A stretch of DNA of 64,000 nucleotides, taken from positions 1-64,000 of the forward strand of contig JUHI01000011.1 in assembly GCA_000799755.1 (NCBI GenBank), read 5' to 3'. The notes under the pieces were generated by a model that made no database searches, had not been told where the DNA came from, and saw nothing but the letters and a program-made list of their open reading frames with translations. A program made the translations under genes and the position numbers. The stretch is from Martinezella tropici. GTDB taxonomy: Bacteria; Pseudomonadota; Alphaproteobacteria; Rhizobiales; Rhizobiaceae. Below, one piece after another: positions 35,031-43,729 of the stretch (positions are counted from its first letter, which is position 1; every line of letters begins with the position of its first letter).

Positions 35031-36581
35031 ATGGAAAAGATCGAACAGGCGCAACACCAGCCGGCAACCGTGATACTCGGCACGTCGCCGACAGGGATTG
35101 CGGAGATTGCCGCGATAGCCGCCGGAGCAAAGGTTGCGCTGTGCCCCGATGCCATCGAGAGCATGGGCAAGGTTCAGCACCATCTGCTGAAAGCCATCGA
35201 GGAGAGACGGCCGATCTACGGGCTCACCACCGGCGTCGGCGATCTCTATACCGTCAAGCTCAAGCCCGAGGACATTTCCCGAGCGCAGCTCAACATGCTG
35301 CGCAGCCACGCCAGTGGCATGGGCGCGCCGCTGGATGTGCCGGCCGTGCGCGCAATCATGGCGACGATGATCAAGGCCTTGTTGCAGGGTCATAGCGGCG
35401 TCAGCGCCGGGCTCGTGCAGACCATGACCGAAATGCTCAATCGCGGCGTGACACCTTGGTCGCCAGCAAAGGGATCAGTCGGTTATCTGATCGCCACCTC
35501 CCATATCGGCCTGGTCATCTTCGGTGAGGGCAAGGCCTGGTACCAGGGCGAACTGCTTCCGGGGCGCGAGGCAATGACCCGCGCGGGTATCGACATCATT
35601 GCGCCCGGTCCGCGCGAAGGCCACGCGCTGATCAGCGGCACCTATGAGATTACCGGCATCGGCGCGCTCGCCATCCACCAGGCCGAAGAACTGGTTCTGC
35701 TCGCCGATGTTGCCGGCGCCATGAGCCTGGAAGCGCTGAAGGGCAACAGCCGGGGCTACGATGCTCGCCTGCAGCAGATGCGTCCGCATCCAGGCCAAAT
35801 CGCAACGGCCGAACGGCTGAGAGCGCTCGTGCAGGATAGCACAGTGCTTACGGCGCATCGCGATCACCGCCTTCAAGATGCGCTGAGCCTGCGCTGCATT
35901 CCGCAGGTACATGGCGGCGTGCGCGATGCGATCGCCTATTGCCGCGATGTTTTGACGGTCGAAATCAACTCCGTCACCGACAACCCCGTTTTCGTCATCG
36001 AGGACGATGAGCTCGTGCCGCTGCCCGGCGGCAACGGGCATGGCGCTCCAACGGCGCTGGCGCTCGATGTACTGGCCGTCGCGATAGCCCATGTGAGCAC
36101 CATGTCGCAGGCACGCTCGGACCGGTTGACCAACGGCCATATCAGCGAGCTGCCATCTTTCCTGATCGATGAGGGCGGCGCCAATTCCGGCTTCATGATC
36201 CCGCCCTATGCGGCCGCGGCGATCGCGGGCGACAATCGCAGCCTCGCCGCGCCGGCTTCGGTCCACACAGTGACGACCTGCGCCAGCCAGGAGGATCACG
36301 TCAGCATGGGTGTATCGGCGGCGATCAAGGCGCGCAGCGCGGCGGACAATCTCGCCGATATCCTCGCCATCGAGCTGATCTGCGCCGCGCAAGGGCTGGA
36401 ATTCCACCGGCCGCTTCGGCCGGGAAGAGGAACGAGCGCTGCCTATGATGCCATCCGCAATGTGGTTCCACACCGCGACAGCGACCGCGCCATGTATCCG
36501 GAGTTACAGGCCATCCGCGACCTCATCGATGCAGGCACGATTACCAGTGCCGTCGAGCGCGCCCTGGCCGACAAAAATTGA
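35031..36581 (+). CDS. Aromatic ammonia-lyase (HutH/PAL) homologue lacking the MIO-forming triad
   Basis: The start is ATG 35031 behind GGGAGGCGG, giving 516 residues, normal for HutH. The family framework is clear: PIYGLTTGVGDL with Y63, SHASGMGAPL, SLEALKGNSRGYDARL, RPHPGQIA, EINSVTDNPVF and CASQEDHVSMG with E421. The cofactor loop is altered, however. GSVG (148-151) is followed by YLIATSH instead of ASGDLAPLxH, so Ala-Ser-Gly is absent and the loop is three residues shorter. The Asn that contacts MIO is Ser202 (ALISGT), the active-site Tyr of VQDxYSLR is Leu285, and the Phe of GGNFH is Gly336. The frame is intact on both sides. I infer a MIO-independent lyase, possibly for a betaine whose trimethylammonium group leaves without MIO. 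Confidence 0.85.
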   Translation: MEKIEQAQHQPATVILGTSPTGIAEIAAIAAGAKVALCPDAIESMGKVQHHLLKAIEERRPIYGLTTGVGDLYTVKLKPEDISRAQLNMLRSHASGMGAPLDVPAVRAIMATMIKALLQGHSGVSAGLVQTMTEMLNRGVTPWSPAKGSVGYLIATSHIGLVIFGEGKAWYQGELLPGREAMTRAGIDIIAPGPREGHALISGTYEITGIGALAIHQAEELVLLADVAGAMSLEALKGNSRGYDARLQQMRPHPGQIATAERLRALVQDSTVLTAHRDHRLQDALSLRCIPQVHGGVRDAIAYCRDVLTVEINSVTDNPVFVIEDDELVPLPGGNGHGAPTALALDVLAVAIAHVSTMSQARSDRLTNGHISELPSFLIDEGGANSGFMIPPYAAAAIAGDNRSLAAPASVHTVTTCASQEDHVSMGVSAAIKARSAADNLADILAIELICAAQGLEFHRPLRPGRGTSAAYDAIRNVVPHRDSDRAMYPELQAIRDLIDAGTITSAVERALADKN

Positions 36582-36598
36582 AAGTTGGGAGACATTCC

Positions 36599-37804
36599 GT
36601 GACTGAAGAAATGCAAGCCCCACGTCCGCTCGACGGGATCAAAGTGTTGGATCTGGCCCGCGTTCTTGCCGGCCCTCTGTGTTCGGCCATGCTGGGCGAT
36701 CTCGGTGCTGCGGTCACAAAGATCGAAATTCCCGAGCACGGTGACGATTCCCGTCATTTTTCGCCTCATGTCGGCGGCGAAAGCAGCTACTTCTTGCTGG
36801 TCAATCGCGGCAAGAAAAGCGTTACGCTCGATTTGAAATCGGATGAGGGCCGAGACATCCTTTTGCGACTGATCAAGCAGTCCGACATACTGGTCGAGAA
36901 TTTCCGGCCCGGCGTCACGACACGGCTGGGCATCGACTACGAAACCGTCAAGGCGCTGAACCCGCGGCTGATCTACGTCAGCATCTCCGGCTATGGTCAG
37001 GACGGGCCACTTGCCCACCGCGCCGCTTACGATCATGTGGTTCAGGCAATCGGAGGCATCATGACGGTCACCGGCTGGCCCGATGGTCCGCCGACACGAG
37101 TGGGCGATGCCATTGGCGACGTCACGGCCGGAATATATGGTTCCTGGGGTGCTCTTGCGGCCCTCATTCAGCGGGAGCGCACCGGCAAGGGCCAGCATGT
37201 CGATGTCGCGATGCTCGATTCCATCATCTCGCTGCAGATGGTTTCACTTTCCCAGATTGCCGGCGGCAAAGAACCACCCGGTCGGGTCGGTAACGCCCAT
37301 CCGATCAGTGCGCCGATGGATTCCTACCAGGCGGCGGACGGGCATGTGGTCATCGCCGTTGCCAATGATGCTCTCTTCGTTCGACTGGCACGCGCACTCG
37401 GTAAGCCTAGTTTGAGCGAAGACGCTCGCTTCAAGACGGACCCGCAGCGACAGAGCCACCAACAGGAACTGCGCACAATCATTGAAGAATGGACCAGGGA
37501 ACGTTCGACGGAGGAGATAACCCAATTGCTCGATGAAGCGGGCGTGCCGGCCGCGCCGATCTACAATCTCGCCGAGGCACTGGCAACGCCGCACGCCAAG
37601 CACCGTCGATTGCTGCACACCGTCCGTCATTCCAGTGCTGGCGAGTTCCAGGTCATGCCGCAGCCTGTCCGCTTTAGCGGCGTCTCGCCCGAGGGCGATT
37701 ATGCCGCGCCAACGCTTGGCCAGCACACCGATGCGGTATTGCGCAGTGATCTTGGGCTCGATCCTGTCGACATCGAAAAGCTGCGGTCGCGGGGGATCGT
37801 CTGA
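36599..37804 (+). CDS. Class III CoA-transferase (CaiB/BaiF family)
   Basis: GTG 36599 with GGGAGA eight bases upstream is the likely start (401 residues); the frame also runs back to TTG 36578. Family features are LDGIKVLDLARVLAGPLCSA, the CoA-site region NRGKKSVTLDLKS, LVENFRPGVTTRLGIDYETV, YVSISGYGQDGP and RVGDAIGDVTAG with the candidate catalytic Asp. C-terminal parts are EWTRERSTEEITQLLDEAGV and GQHTDAVL. It moves CoA between carboxylic acids, as carnitine CoA-transferase does. In this operon it would activate the acid made by the lyase. The stop is followed after two bases by the next start. Confidence 0.9.
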   Translation: MTEEMQAPRPLDGIKVLDLARVLAGPLCSAMLGDLGAAVTKIEIPEHGDDSRHFSPHVGGESSYFLLVNRGKKSVTLDLKSDEGRDILLRLIKQSDILVENFRPGVTTRLGIDYETVKALNPRLIYVSISGYGQDGPLAHRAAYDHVVQAIGGIMTVTGWPDGPPTRVGDAIGDVTAGIYGSWGALAALIQRERTGKGQHVDVAMLDSIISLQMVSLSQIAGGKEPPGRVGNAHPISAPMDSYQAADGHVVIAVANDALFVRLARALGKPSLSEDARFKTDPQRQSHQQELRTIIEEWTRERSTEEITQLLDEAGVPAAPIYNLAEALATPHAKHRRLLHTVRHSSAGEFQVMPQPVRFSGVSPEGDYAAPTLGQHTDAVLRSDLGLDPVDIEKLRSRGIV

Positions 37805-37806
37805 TC

Positions 37807-38724
37807 ATGGCGAAAAACGACAAGGTTTTAGGGCAATTCCGCCCGAAGGTCGCCATTCTCGGTGCAGGCACCATGGGGGCAGGCATTGCCGGCGTATTTG
37901 CCGCAAAGGGCTATACCGTTTCCGTCTATTCACGGAGCGAAGCAACCCTTGAAAAGGCAAAAGGTCGAATTGCCGCAATCGCCGGCGACGAAGTGGCGGT
38001 CGACTATACGACATCGCTCAAAGAGTGTGTCGTCGGGGCCGATATCATCAGCGAGAACCTGGCAGAAGACGTTGCGCTGAAACAGCGCGTCTTTGCCGAG
38101 ATTGAAATTGCGGCACCGCTCGACTGCCTTCTGACGACGAATACGTCCAGCGTTCCAATCACGCAGATCGCCTCCGGCCTCAGCCGGCCGCAACGAGTTG
38201 TCGGCATTCACTGGTTCAATCCGCCGGCCGTCATGCCGCTTGTCGAAATCGTCCGCGGCGAGAAAACGTCGGACGAAGTCGTTGAGCGGGCCCGCTCGCT
38301 CTCCGCCGATATCGGCAAGGAAGTGATCGAGGTGAAGACCGACATAGCGGGCTTCGTCGTCAACCGGTTGCAATATGCGATCCTGCGTGAAGCGCTCCAT
38401 CTCGTCGAGACCGGCGCCGCCTCGATCGAGGATGTCGATCGCGCGGTCGAAACGACGCTTGCCCCGCGCTGGTCGGCAGCGGGCCCGCTGCGACTGATGG
38501 ACCTTGCCGGCCTCGACACGGTCGAAAAGGTCTCGAGCATCCTCATGCCGGCGCTGGATCGCGGCGAGAATGTGCCTGCTCTCGTGCGCAGCCTTTGCAG
38601 CGAGGGAGCATTCGGGACGAAGAGTGGGCGCGGCTTCTATCAATGGACGGACGAGACGATCGCCAACGTAGTTGCACAGCGCGACGAGACAGTCCGCCTG
38701 CTGACGGAAAGGCGCAAGCCATGA
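37807..38724 (+). CDS. 3-Hydroxyacyl-CoA dehydrogenase family protein
   Basis: The 305-residue protein has an N-terminal Rossmann fold (VAILGAGTMGAGIAGVFAAK) and ENLAEDVALKQRVFAEIE. The catalytic His segment is VGIHWFNPPAVMPLVEIVRG, with Asn in IAGFVVNRL, and the C-terminal dimer domain has GPLRLMDLAGLDTVEKV. It would oxidise a 3-hydroxyacyl-CoA with NAD+. Relatives of the same size include L-carnitine dehydrogenase and crystallin-type enzymes, so a free 3-hydroxy acid is an alternative substrate. It overlaps the hydratase gene by four bases. Confidence 0.9.
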   Translation: MAKNDKVLGQFRPKVAILGAGTMGAGIAGVFAAKGYTVSVYSRSEATLEKAKGRIAAIAGDEVAVDYTTSLKECVVGADIISENLAEDVALKQRVFAEIEIAAPLDCLLTTNTSSVPITQIASGLSRPQRVVGIHWFNPPAVMPLVEIVRGEKTSDEVVERARSLSADIGKEVIEVKTDIAGFVVNRLQYAILREALHLVETGAASIEDVDRAVETTLAPRWSAAGPLRLMDLAGLDTVEKVSSILMPALDRGENVPALVRSLCSEGAFGTKSGRGFYQWTDETIANVVAQRDETVRLLTERRKP

Positions 38725-39497
38725 CGAATTCTCTTGTCAGAACCGAAAAGCAGCGCGGGGTCGCCCACGTCATTCTCGACCGGCCGGCCAAGCGCAATGC
38801 GCTGAATGCCGAGATGCTGACCGAACTCGTCAGCACCCTGCGTGACTGCCAGGCGGATCCTTCCGTGCGGGCGATCGTCATCAGCGGCAGCGAACGGGGT
38901 TTTGCGGCCGGCGCCGATATCGGGACATTGGCGTCCGCCAATCCGATCGAGCTTTACACTAGCGGCTTCAGCGAAAAATGGGATGAAGTTGCGGCAATTT
39001 CCAAGCCATTGATCGCCGCCATCTCAAGTTATGCGCTTGGCGGCGGCCTCGAACTTGCCCTCATCTGCGACATCGTCGTTGCCGACGAGACGGCACTGTT
39101 CGGCATGCCCGAAGCGACGATCGGCATCATACCCGGCGCGGGAGGAACGCAGCGCCTTGTGCGCGCCATCGGCAAGTCGATGGCCATGGAAATGATCCTG
39201 GCCGGGCGTCGACTTGACGCCAGGGAAGCCAAGGCTTGTGGCCTGATCAGCAGTATCGCCGCCGACGGCCGGCCTATCGCAGATCACGCCCTGGAGATTG
39301 CCGAGCGCATCGCGCAGGCAGCACCCCTGGCGGTCACCATGGCGAAGGCGGCAATTCTCGAAAGCTTCGAGGCCCCTCTTTCGGCTGGCATCCGCTTCGA
39401 GCGCTCCCTGTCAGCGTTGATCACGGCAAGCGACGACCGGGCGGAAGGAATGCGAGCATTCGCAGCCAAGGAACCACCTCTGTTTACGGGGCAATGA
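38721..39497 (+). CDS. Enoyl-CoA hydratase/isomerase (crotonase family)
   Basis: From ATG 38721 (ATGA overlap) the protein has 258 residues. The oxyanion-hole region is GFAAGADIGTL. Both hydratase glutamates are present, in GGGLELALICD and GMPEATIGIIPGAGGTQRLV, matching true short-chain enoyl-CoA hydratases rather than isomerases with only one. It would add water to the alpha,beta-unsaturated CoA ester. Gene order, with the dehydrogenase before the hydratase, is consistent with a short beta-oxidation module. No thiolase gene is present in the window. Confidence 0.9.
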   Translation: MTNSLVRTEKQRGVAHVILDRPAKRNALNAEMLTELVSTLRDCQADPSVRAIVISGSERGFAAGADIGTLASANPIELYTSGFSEKWDEVAAISKPLIAAISSYALGGGLELALICDIVVADETALFGMPEATIGIIPGAGGTQRLVRAIGKSMAMEMILAGRRLDAREAKACGLISSIAADGRPIADHALEIAERIAQAAPLAVTMAKAAILESFEAPLSAGIRFERSLSALITASDDRAEGMRAFAAKEPPLFTGQ

Positions 39498-39531
39498 GCT
39501 GAGACAGAAGCGCCCATATGATGATGGCTCG

Positions 39532-40260
39532 GTGATGGACGGGATGCTTTCGGATACCTTGCCGCGCTACAAAAACATCAAGCGGATGATCCTGGCGCGC
39601 ATTCGCAGCGGCGAATGGCCCCCAGACCATCGCATACCCTCAGAAAATCAGCTGATGGCAACCTATGGCGTCAGCAAAATGACGGCGGAGCGTGCCTTAT
39701 GCGAACTGGCCCGCGAAGGTGAACTGGTCAGGTTCCCTCGAATAGGTTCATTTGTCGCCAGAACAAGGCGTTGTCAGATCTCCTTGGAGTTCACCGAGCT
39801 TGCCGACGTCATTCGCACACGTGGCAATGTCTACAGCGCCCGCATCGTCCACCTTGCTCAGGTGCCGGTCCCCTTAGCATTTGCCGACGAGCTTGGTCTC
39901 GGCCTCGGCTCGACTGTCTATCACTCGATCGTTGTTCATAATGAAGACGGCGTTCCAGTGCAGCTTGAGGATCGCTTCGTCCTGCCCGCGGTGGCTCCCG
40001 GCTACTTGACGCAGGACTTTTCTGCACAAACGCCCCACGCCTGTCTCCTGCGAGAGATCTGCACGCCCGACACCACCTATTCCGTTCAGGCCGTCGTCCC
40101 CCAACCGTGGGAGCGCACTCTCCTCGCGTTATTGCCCGCTGAGCCTTGCCTATCGATCGAGCAGCGCATTCTAATGGACAGCGCAGTCATGTCCGTGGCA
40201 CGCTACGTGTTTTCCAGCAGCCGCCACCGGATGCGCGGGTCGGCAGACTATCGAAATTGA
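39532..40260 (+). CDS. GntR-family regulator, HutC subfamily (second copy)
   Basis: The frame opens GTG-ATG at 39532 and 39535 and codes for about 242 residues. The GntR helix-turn-helix (SENQLMATYGVSKMTAERAL, RIGSFVARTR) and UTRA domain (SIVVHNEDGVPVQLEDRFVL, GYLTQDFSAQTPHACLLREI) match those of the regulator at 30533 point by point. It is the last gene of the operon, 34 bases after the hydratase, and may also act on the exporter downstream. Having two HutC-type regulators in one locus suggests two effectors or a repressor and an antagonist; this is inference. Confidence 0.88.
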   Translation: MMDGMLSDTLPRYKNIKRMILARIRSGEWPPDHRIPSENQLMATYGVSKMTAERALCELAREGELVRFPRIGSFVARTRRCQISLEFTELADVIRTRGNVYSARIVHLAQVPVPLAFADELGLGLGSTVYHSIVVHNEDGVPVQLEDRFVLPAVAPGYLTQDFSAQTPHACLLREICTPDTTYSVQAVVPQPWERTLLALLPAEPCLSIEQRILMDSAVMSVARYVFSSSRHRMRGSADYRN

Positions 40261-40757
40261 ATCGGTTGAAGCGCCTGCATCCAGTGCTCGACTTGCATTC
40301 TTGCAAATGCGGGAACCAGATGGCGTCTATAGTGAAATTAACGGTTTCAATCGATCAAGTACCCTGAGTATTCGACCTGACGCTAAGACCAAAGCCCGAA
40401 AGTTCGCTATCCCAAATGTGGTAGAGGAGTGATCGGGACGAGCCGTGTCGACGACATGCTTGGCGGCAAGCTTTGCGCTTCACCTGCCCAATTTTCACCT
40501 TCAGGATGTGGAACAAGACCGCATCAGGATACCGCCATGATCGGAATCTGGAGGATGAGGACAACTGGAAATGCATTAATAAGTCGACGCAATATATTGA
40601 TATCATATCATAATTAATGACAACAGAGCATCATGGACTAGCTCCGATTTATCCCTGATCCGAATGGGCGGCTCGCCTGCCCGATGAAGGCGGCATCGAG
40701 CCGCCTTTTCGACGGTGAACGAGACAATAGTCTCGAAACCATATACTTAGGTGTCCC
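40261..40757. other. Intergenic region upstream of the exporter gene
   Basis: It contains a hairpin terminator (40687-40710), a small palindrome GAGAC-AATA-GTCTC (40721-40734) and, directly before the start codon, ACCATATACTTAGGT (40738-40752). The last resembles the ACC...AGGT framework of the operator at 31442. No convincing gene is present; A+T content rises around 40570-40620. Confidence 0.5.
40687..40710 (+). terminator. Rho-independent terminator
   Basis: The stem AAGGCGGC/GCCGCCTT with a five-base loop ends in TTTTC. It lies 48 bases before the exporter start, so it would either end transcripts from the catabolic operon or act as an attenuator of the exporter. Confidence 0.7.
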
Positions 40758-42239
40758 ATGCAATCCAATCCTTGGCTCATTCTCGCCGCGGTCATTGCCG
40801 CATTCGTTCCGGTCGTCGTCGACATGACGATCCTTCATATCGCCATCCCCTCGTTGACCGTCGCGCTCGGAGCATCGGGAAACCAGGTCCTTTGGATTAT
40901 CGACATATATCCGCTTGTGATGGCCGGCCTTCTCGTTCCTATGGGCACGCTTGCCGATCGCATCGGCTACCGAAAAATGCTGCTTCTTGGCCTTGGTATC
41001 TTCACCCTGGCTTCGATCGCCGCTGCATTTTCGCCGACGGCCCCGGCGCTGATTGCTGCACGCGCGGCTCTCGGCATCGGATCGTCGATGATCATGCCCT
41101 GTGTGCTTGCGCTTGTCAGGCAAGCCTTCGAGGATGACGCCGAACGGGCAACCGCGCTCGGCATCTGGAGCGTGGTCGGCACGGCAGGCGCCGCGATTGG
41201 CCCGCTGATCGGCGGCCTGCTTCTGGAGCGCTTCTGGTGGGGCTCGGTCTTCCTTGTCAACGTACCGGTGATGGCGATCGTCATCCCGATGGTCTGGATC
41301 CTGGTGCCGGCGCTGCCGGGCGATCGCCAGACCGCGTGGAATCCGTGGCAAGCTCTGGTCCTGGTCGCCGGCCTGATCCTGACCGTCTTCGGCATCAAAT
41401 CCGGCGTCAAGGACGGGCTCCACGCATCATCGACGGCCGCGCTCCTCGGCGGCGTCGCGATACTCGGCTGGTTCGGACGGATGCAGGTGTCGTCCAAAAG
41501 CCCGATCCTAGATCTGTCACTGCTGAGGAAGCCGGCGATCGCCGTCGGCCTGCTGATGGCCTTTGTGGCGAGCGGATCGCTTGCCGGCTTCGAGCTTGTG
41601 CTGGCGCAGGAGCTCCAGTTCGTTCTCGACAAGACGCCGCTCGAGGCTGGCATCTTCATGCTGCCGCTCGTTGGTGCCGCTGCTGTCGGCGGTCCGCTCG
41701 GCGGCCGGCTGGCGACCCGCTTCGGTCTTCGCGTGGTGGCGTCGTTGTCGATGGCGGCGGCAGCCGCGTCACTCTTCGCAATTTCCTTTACGGACTTCGC
41801 AAGACACGACTATCTCGTCGCCCTGCTTCTGGCCGTTCTCGGATTTGCGCTCGGCGTCGGCCTTCTGGCATCCTCGATCGCGATCATGGGAAGCGCACCA
41901 AAGGAGAGCGCGGGTGCGGCGGGTGCGCTAGAGAGTACGGGCTACGAGCTTGGTGGCGGGCTCGGCGTCACCCTGTTCGGCGTTCTCGTAAACTCCATCT
42001 ACCGGTCCTCCTTCTCGGGCCCGGCGGGTACGCCGGATGGAGCGATGCATTCGATCGGCGAGGCCATGGCCGCAGCGCGTAACCTCGGTGGCGATATGGG
42101 CGGGGCGATCGCGGGTGCGGCCAAGACGGCCTTCCTGCAGGCGCACGGTTCCGTATTGATCCTGGTGGCCGCGATGATTGCGATCCTCGCGCTCGTCGTC
42201 TTCATCGCACTTCGAGGAGCGCCGACCGGTCAGCACTAG
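40758..42239 (+). CDS. MFS multidrug exporter, DHA2 14-helix type (SmvA/QacA-like)
   Basis: The 493-residue protein has about 14 membrane helices. Features are the VVVDMTILHIAIPSL acidic helix-1 motif, the loop-2 signature GTLADRIGYRKMLLLG and the antiporter motif C-like GTAGAAIGPLIGGLLLE. Its closest style is SmvA/QacA, proton-driven exporters of quaternary ammonium compounds, dyes and methyl viologen. Placement after a quaternary-amine catabolic operon suggests relief from excess substrate or intermediate, but a general drug pump is equally possible. Confidence 0.88.
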   Translation: MQSNPWLILAAVIAAFVPVVVDMTILHIAIPSLTVALGASGNQVLWIIDIYPLVMAGLLVPMGTLADRIGYRKMLLLGLGIFTLASIAAAFSPTAPALIAARAALGIGSSMIMPCVLALVRQAFEDDAERATALGIWSVVGTAGAAIGPLIGGLLLERFWWGSVFLVNVPVMAIVIPMVWILVPALPGDRQTAWNPWQALVLVAGLILTVFGIKSGVKDGLHASSTAALLGGVAILGWFGRMQVSSKSPILDLSLLRKPAIAVGLLMAFVASGSLAGFELVLAQELQFVLDKTPLEAGIFMLPLVGAAAVGGPLGGRLATRFGLRVVASLSMAAAAASLFAISFTDFARHDYLVALLLAVLGFALGVGLLASSIAIMGSAPKESAGAAGALESTGYELGGGLGVTLFGVLVNSIYRSSFSGPAGTPDGAMHSIGEAMAAARNLGGDMGGAIAGAAKTAFLQAHGSVLILVAAMIAILALVVFIALRGAPTGQH

Positions 42240-42276
42240 TCAAAATCGCAGCCTTGTGCGGGACTACGACTACAAG

Positions 42277-42310
42277 GACGGCTTTCCCCGCAGTTGGGGA
42301 CGGAGCCGTC
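42277..42310. terminator. Hairpin between converging genes
   Basis: Outer arms GACGGCT/AGCCGTC and an inner TCCCC/GGGGA pair form a long hairpin that touches the stop codon of the cytochrome gene. The exporter and the dehydrogenase operon converge here, so a bidirectional terminator is likely. There is no T-run. Confidence 0.5.
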
Positions 42311-43727
42311 ATGCCATTCTGGCTCGCCGCTGACGCCAGACGATCAGCAGCAGTATGATCGCCAAGCCAACGGCTGCGGCCACAGCGATACCGATGCGCG
42401 CCAGAAGCAGAAGCGAAGACGAAGGGCCACCGGCCCGAACCTCGGCAACATCGGCGGGTGTGACCGGCGCGCCGGGCCGACCATAATGTTCGATGACATA
42501 GTTCGCCAGCGTCGCGACCTGGCCGTCATCCAGAGCATTGATGTCATTCGCCTTGCCGCCGAAACCAGGCATGAAGGCCTGGCCATTCGGCGTGGTCCGA
42601 TTGACGCCGTTCAGGATCGTGGCAATCAGATTGTCGCGATTGGCCGAACCTGTTGCCGAATTGTGAAACAGGCTCGGATAATAAGTATCCTTGCTGCCCT
42701 GGCCGAGAGGCTGATGGCAGGAGGCACAGTTGCCGTAAAACAGGACCGCACCGCTCGCCTGGGCATCCGTATCGGAACGAATAGGGTTTGTACCCCGCAA
42801 GCTTGCAAGTTCTGAGAATGGCTTGCCATAGTCGAACCGCGACTGCTCGTCGGAAGCGTCATGCAAAGGCGGCACGGTTTTAATATAGGTTGCGATCGCC
42901 GCTATATCTTCCTGCGTGAGCTGGGAAAAACTGTGCTCGACGGCCTCGCCCATGCTGCCGGCGGCCTGCGCTTTGCCTGGCAGCGAGCCGGTCGACAAAT
43001 AGCGAGCCAGTTCGTCCTTGCTCCAGCTCCCGATGCCGCTGGTGGCATCCGAGGTGATATTGGGCGCATACCATGGGCCGACTTGGGCGCCGCCCAGATA
43101 GGAGCCGGTGAGTTCCTGCATCAGGAAGCCGCGCGGCGTATGGCAGGTGCTGCAATGCGCCGGTCCGTCGACAAGATACTTGCCGCGATTCCATTCGGCT
43201 GATTGCGTGGTATCGGTGAGGTTGTCGCCGCTGCCGACGAATAGAAGGTTCCACGCCATCATCGACAGACGAACATTCATCGGAAATGGCAGCGCCGTGC
43301 GTGTCGGCATCGCATCAACAGGTTCGACCCCGTGCTGAAAATAGGTATAGAGGTCATGGATATCGGCGTCCGTCAGCACGTTGTACGACGTGTAGGGCAT
43401 TGCCGGGTAGAGGTTGGCGCCATCGCCGCGAATACCGCGCCGCACGGCACGGGCAAACTGTTCCTCGCTATATTGCCCGATGCCCGCAGTTGCAGAAGGT
43501 GTGATGTTGGTCGAATAAATCGTGCCTACCGGGGAGACGATCGGCAATCCTCCAGCGAAAGGCTTGCCACCTGGCGCTGTGTGGCAGGCGGAACAATCCG
43601 ATGCGATGGCGATATAGGCGCCACGCTTGATCGAAGCGGCTTGCGCGTCGTCACCGGCCGCGAGGGCCGCCGAGCTTGCCGACATCAGACAGATTGCAGC
43701 GCCCACAAACCTGAAGAGAATGTCCAC
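42309..43727 (-). CDS. Triheme cytochrome c subunit of a membrane-bound sugar/alcohol dehydrogenase
   Basis: The 472-residue protein has a signal peptide and three CXXCH haem motifs: C45-S-A-C-H, C192-S-T-C-H and C334-A-S-C-H. A C-terminal membrane anchor follows (LLLLARIGIAVAAAVGLAII). This matches the cytochrome subunit of gluconate, fructose and sorbitol FAD dehydrogenases, which passes electrons to ubiquinone. It follows the GMC subunit gene after two bases. Confidence 0.9.
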   Translation of the reverse strand: MDILFRFVGAAICLMSASSAALAAGDDAQAASIKRGAYIAIASDCSACHTAPGGKPFAGGLPIVSPVGTIYSTNITPSATAGIGQYSEEQFARAVRRGIRGDGANLYPAMPYTSYNVLTDADIHDLYTYFQHGVEPVDAMPTRTALPFPMNVRLSMMAWNLLFVGSGDNLTDTTQSAEWNRGKYLVDGPAHCSTCHTPRGFLMQELTGSYLGGAQVGPWYAPNITSDATSGIGSWSKDELARYLSTGSLPGKAQAAGSMGEAVEHSFSQLTQEDIAAIATYIKTVPPLHDASDEQSRFDYGKPFSELASLRGTNPIRSDTDAQASGAVLFYGNCASCHQPLGQGSKDTYYPSLFHNSATGSANRDNLIATILNGVNRTTPNGQAFMPGFGGKANDINALDDGQVATLANYVIEHYGRPGAPVTPADVAEVRAGGPSSSLLLLARIGIAVAAAVGLAIILLLIVWRQRRARMA

Positions 43728-43729
43728 GT

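Noticed and set aside
35472..35510. The missing Ala-Ser-Gly of the lyase could be a pair of compensating frameshifts
   Set aside because: No frame across this stretch encodes ASG-D-L-A-P-L. The conserved flanks GSVG and SH-x-GLV-x-GEG stay in the same frame, and other MIO-pocket residues hundreds of bases away are changed too.
35475..36473. 332-codon minus-strand frame opposite the lyase gene
   Set aside because: No family features, and it lies against a full-length conserved enzyme.
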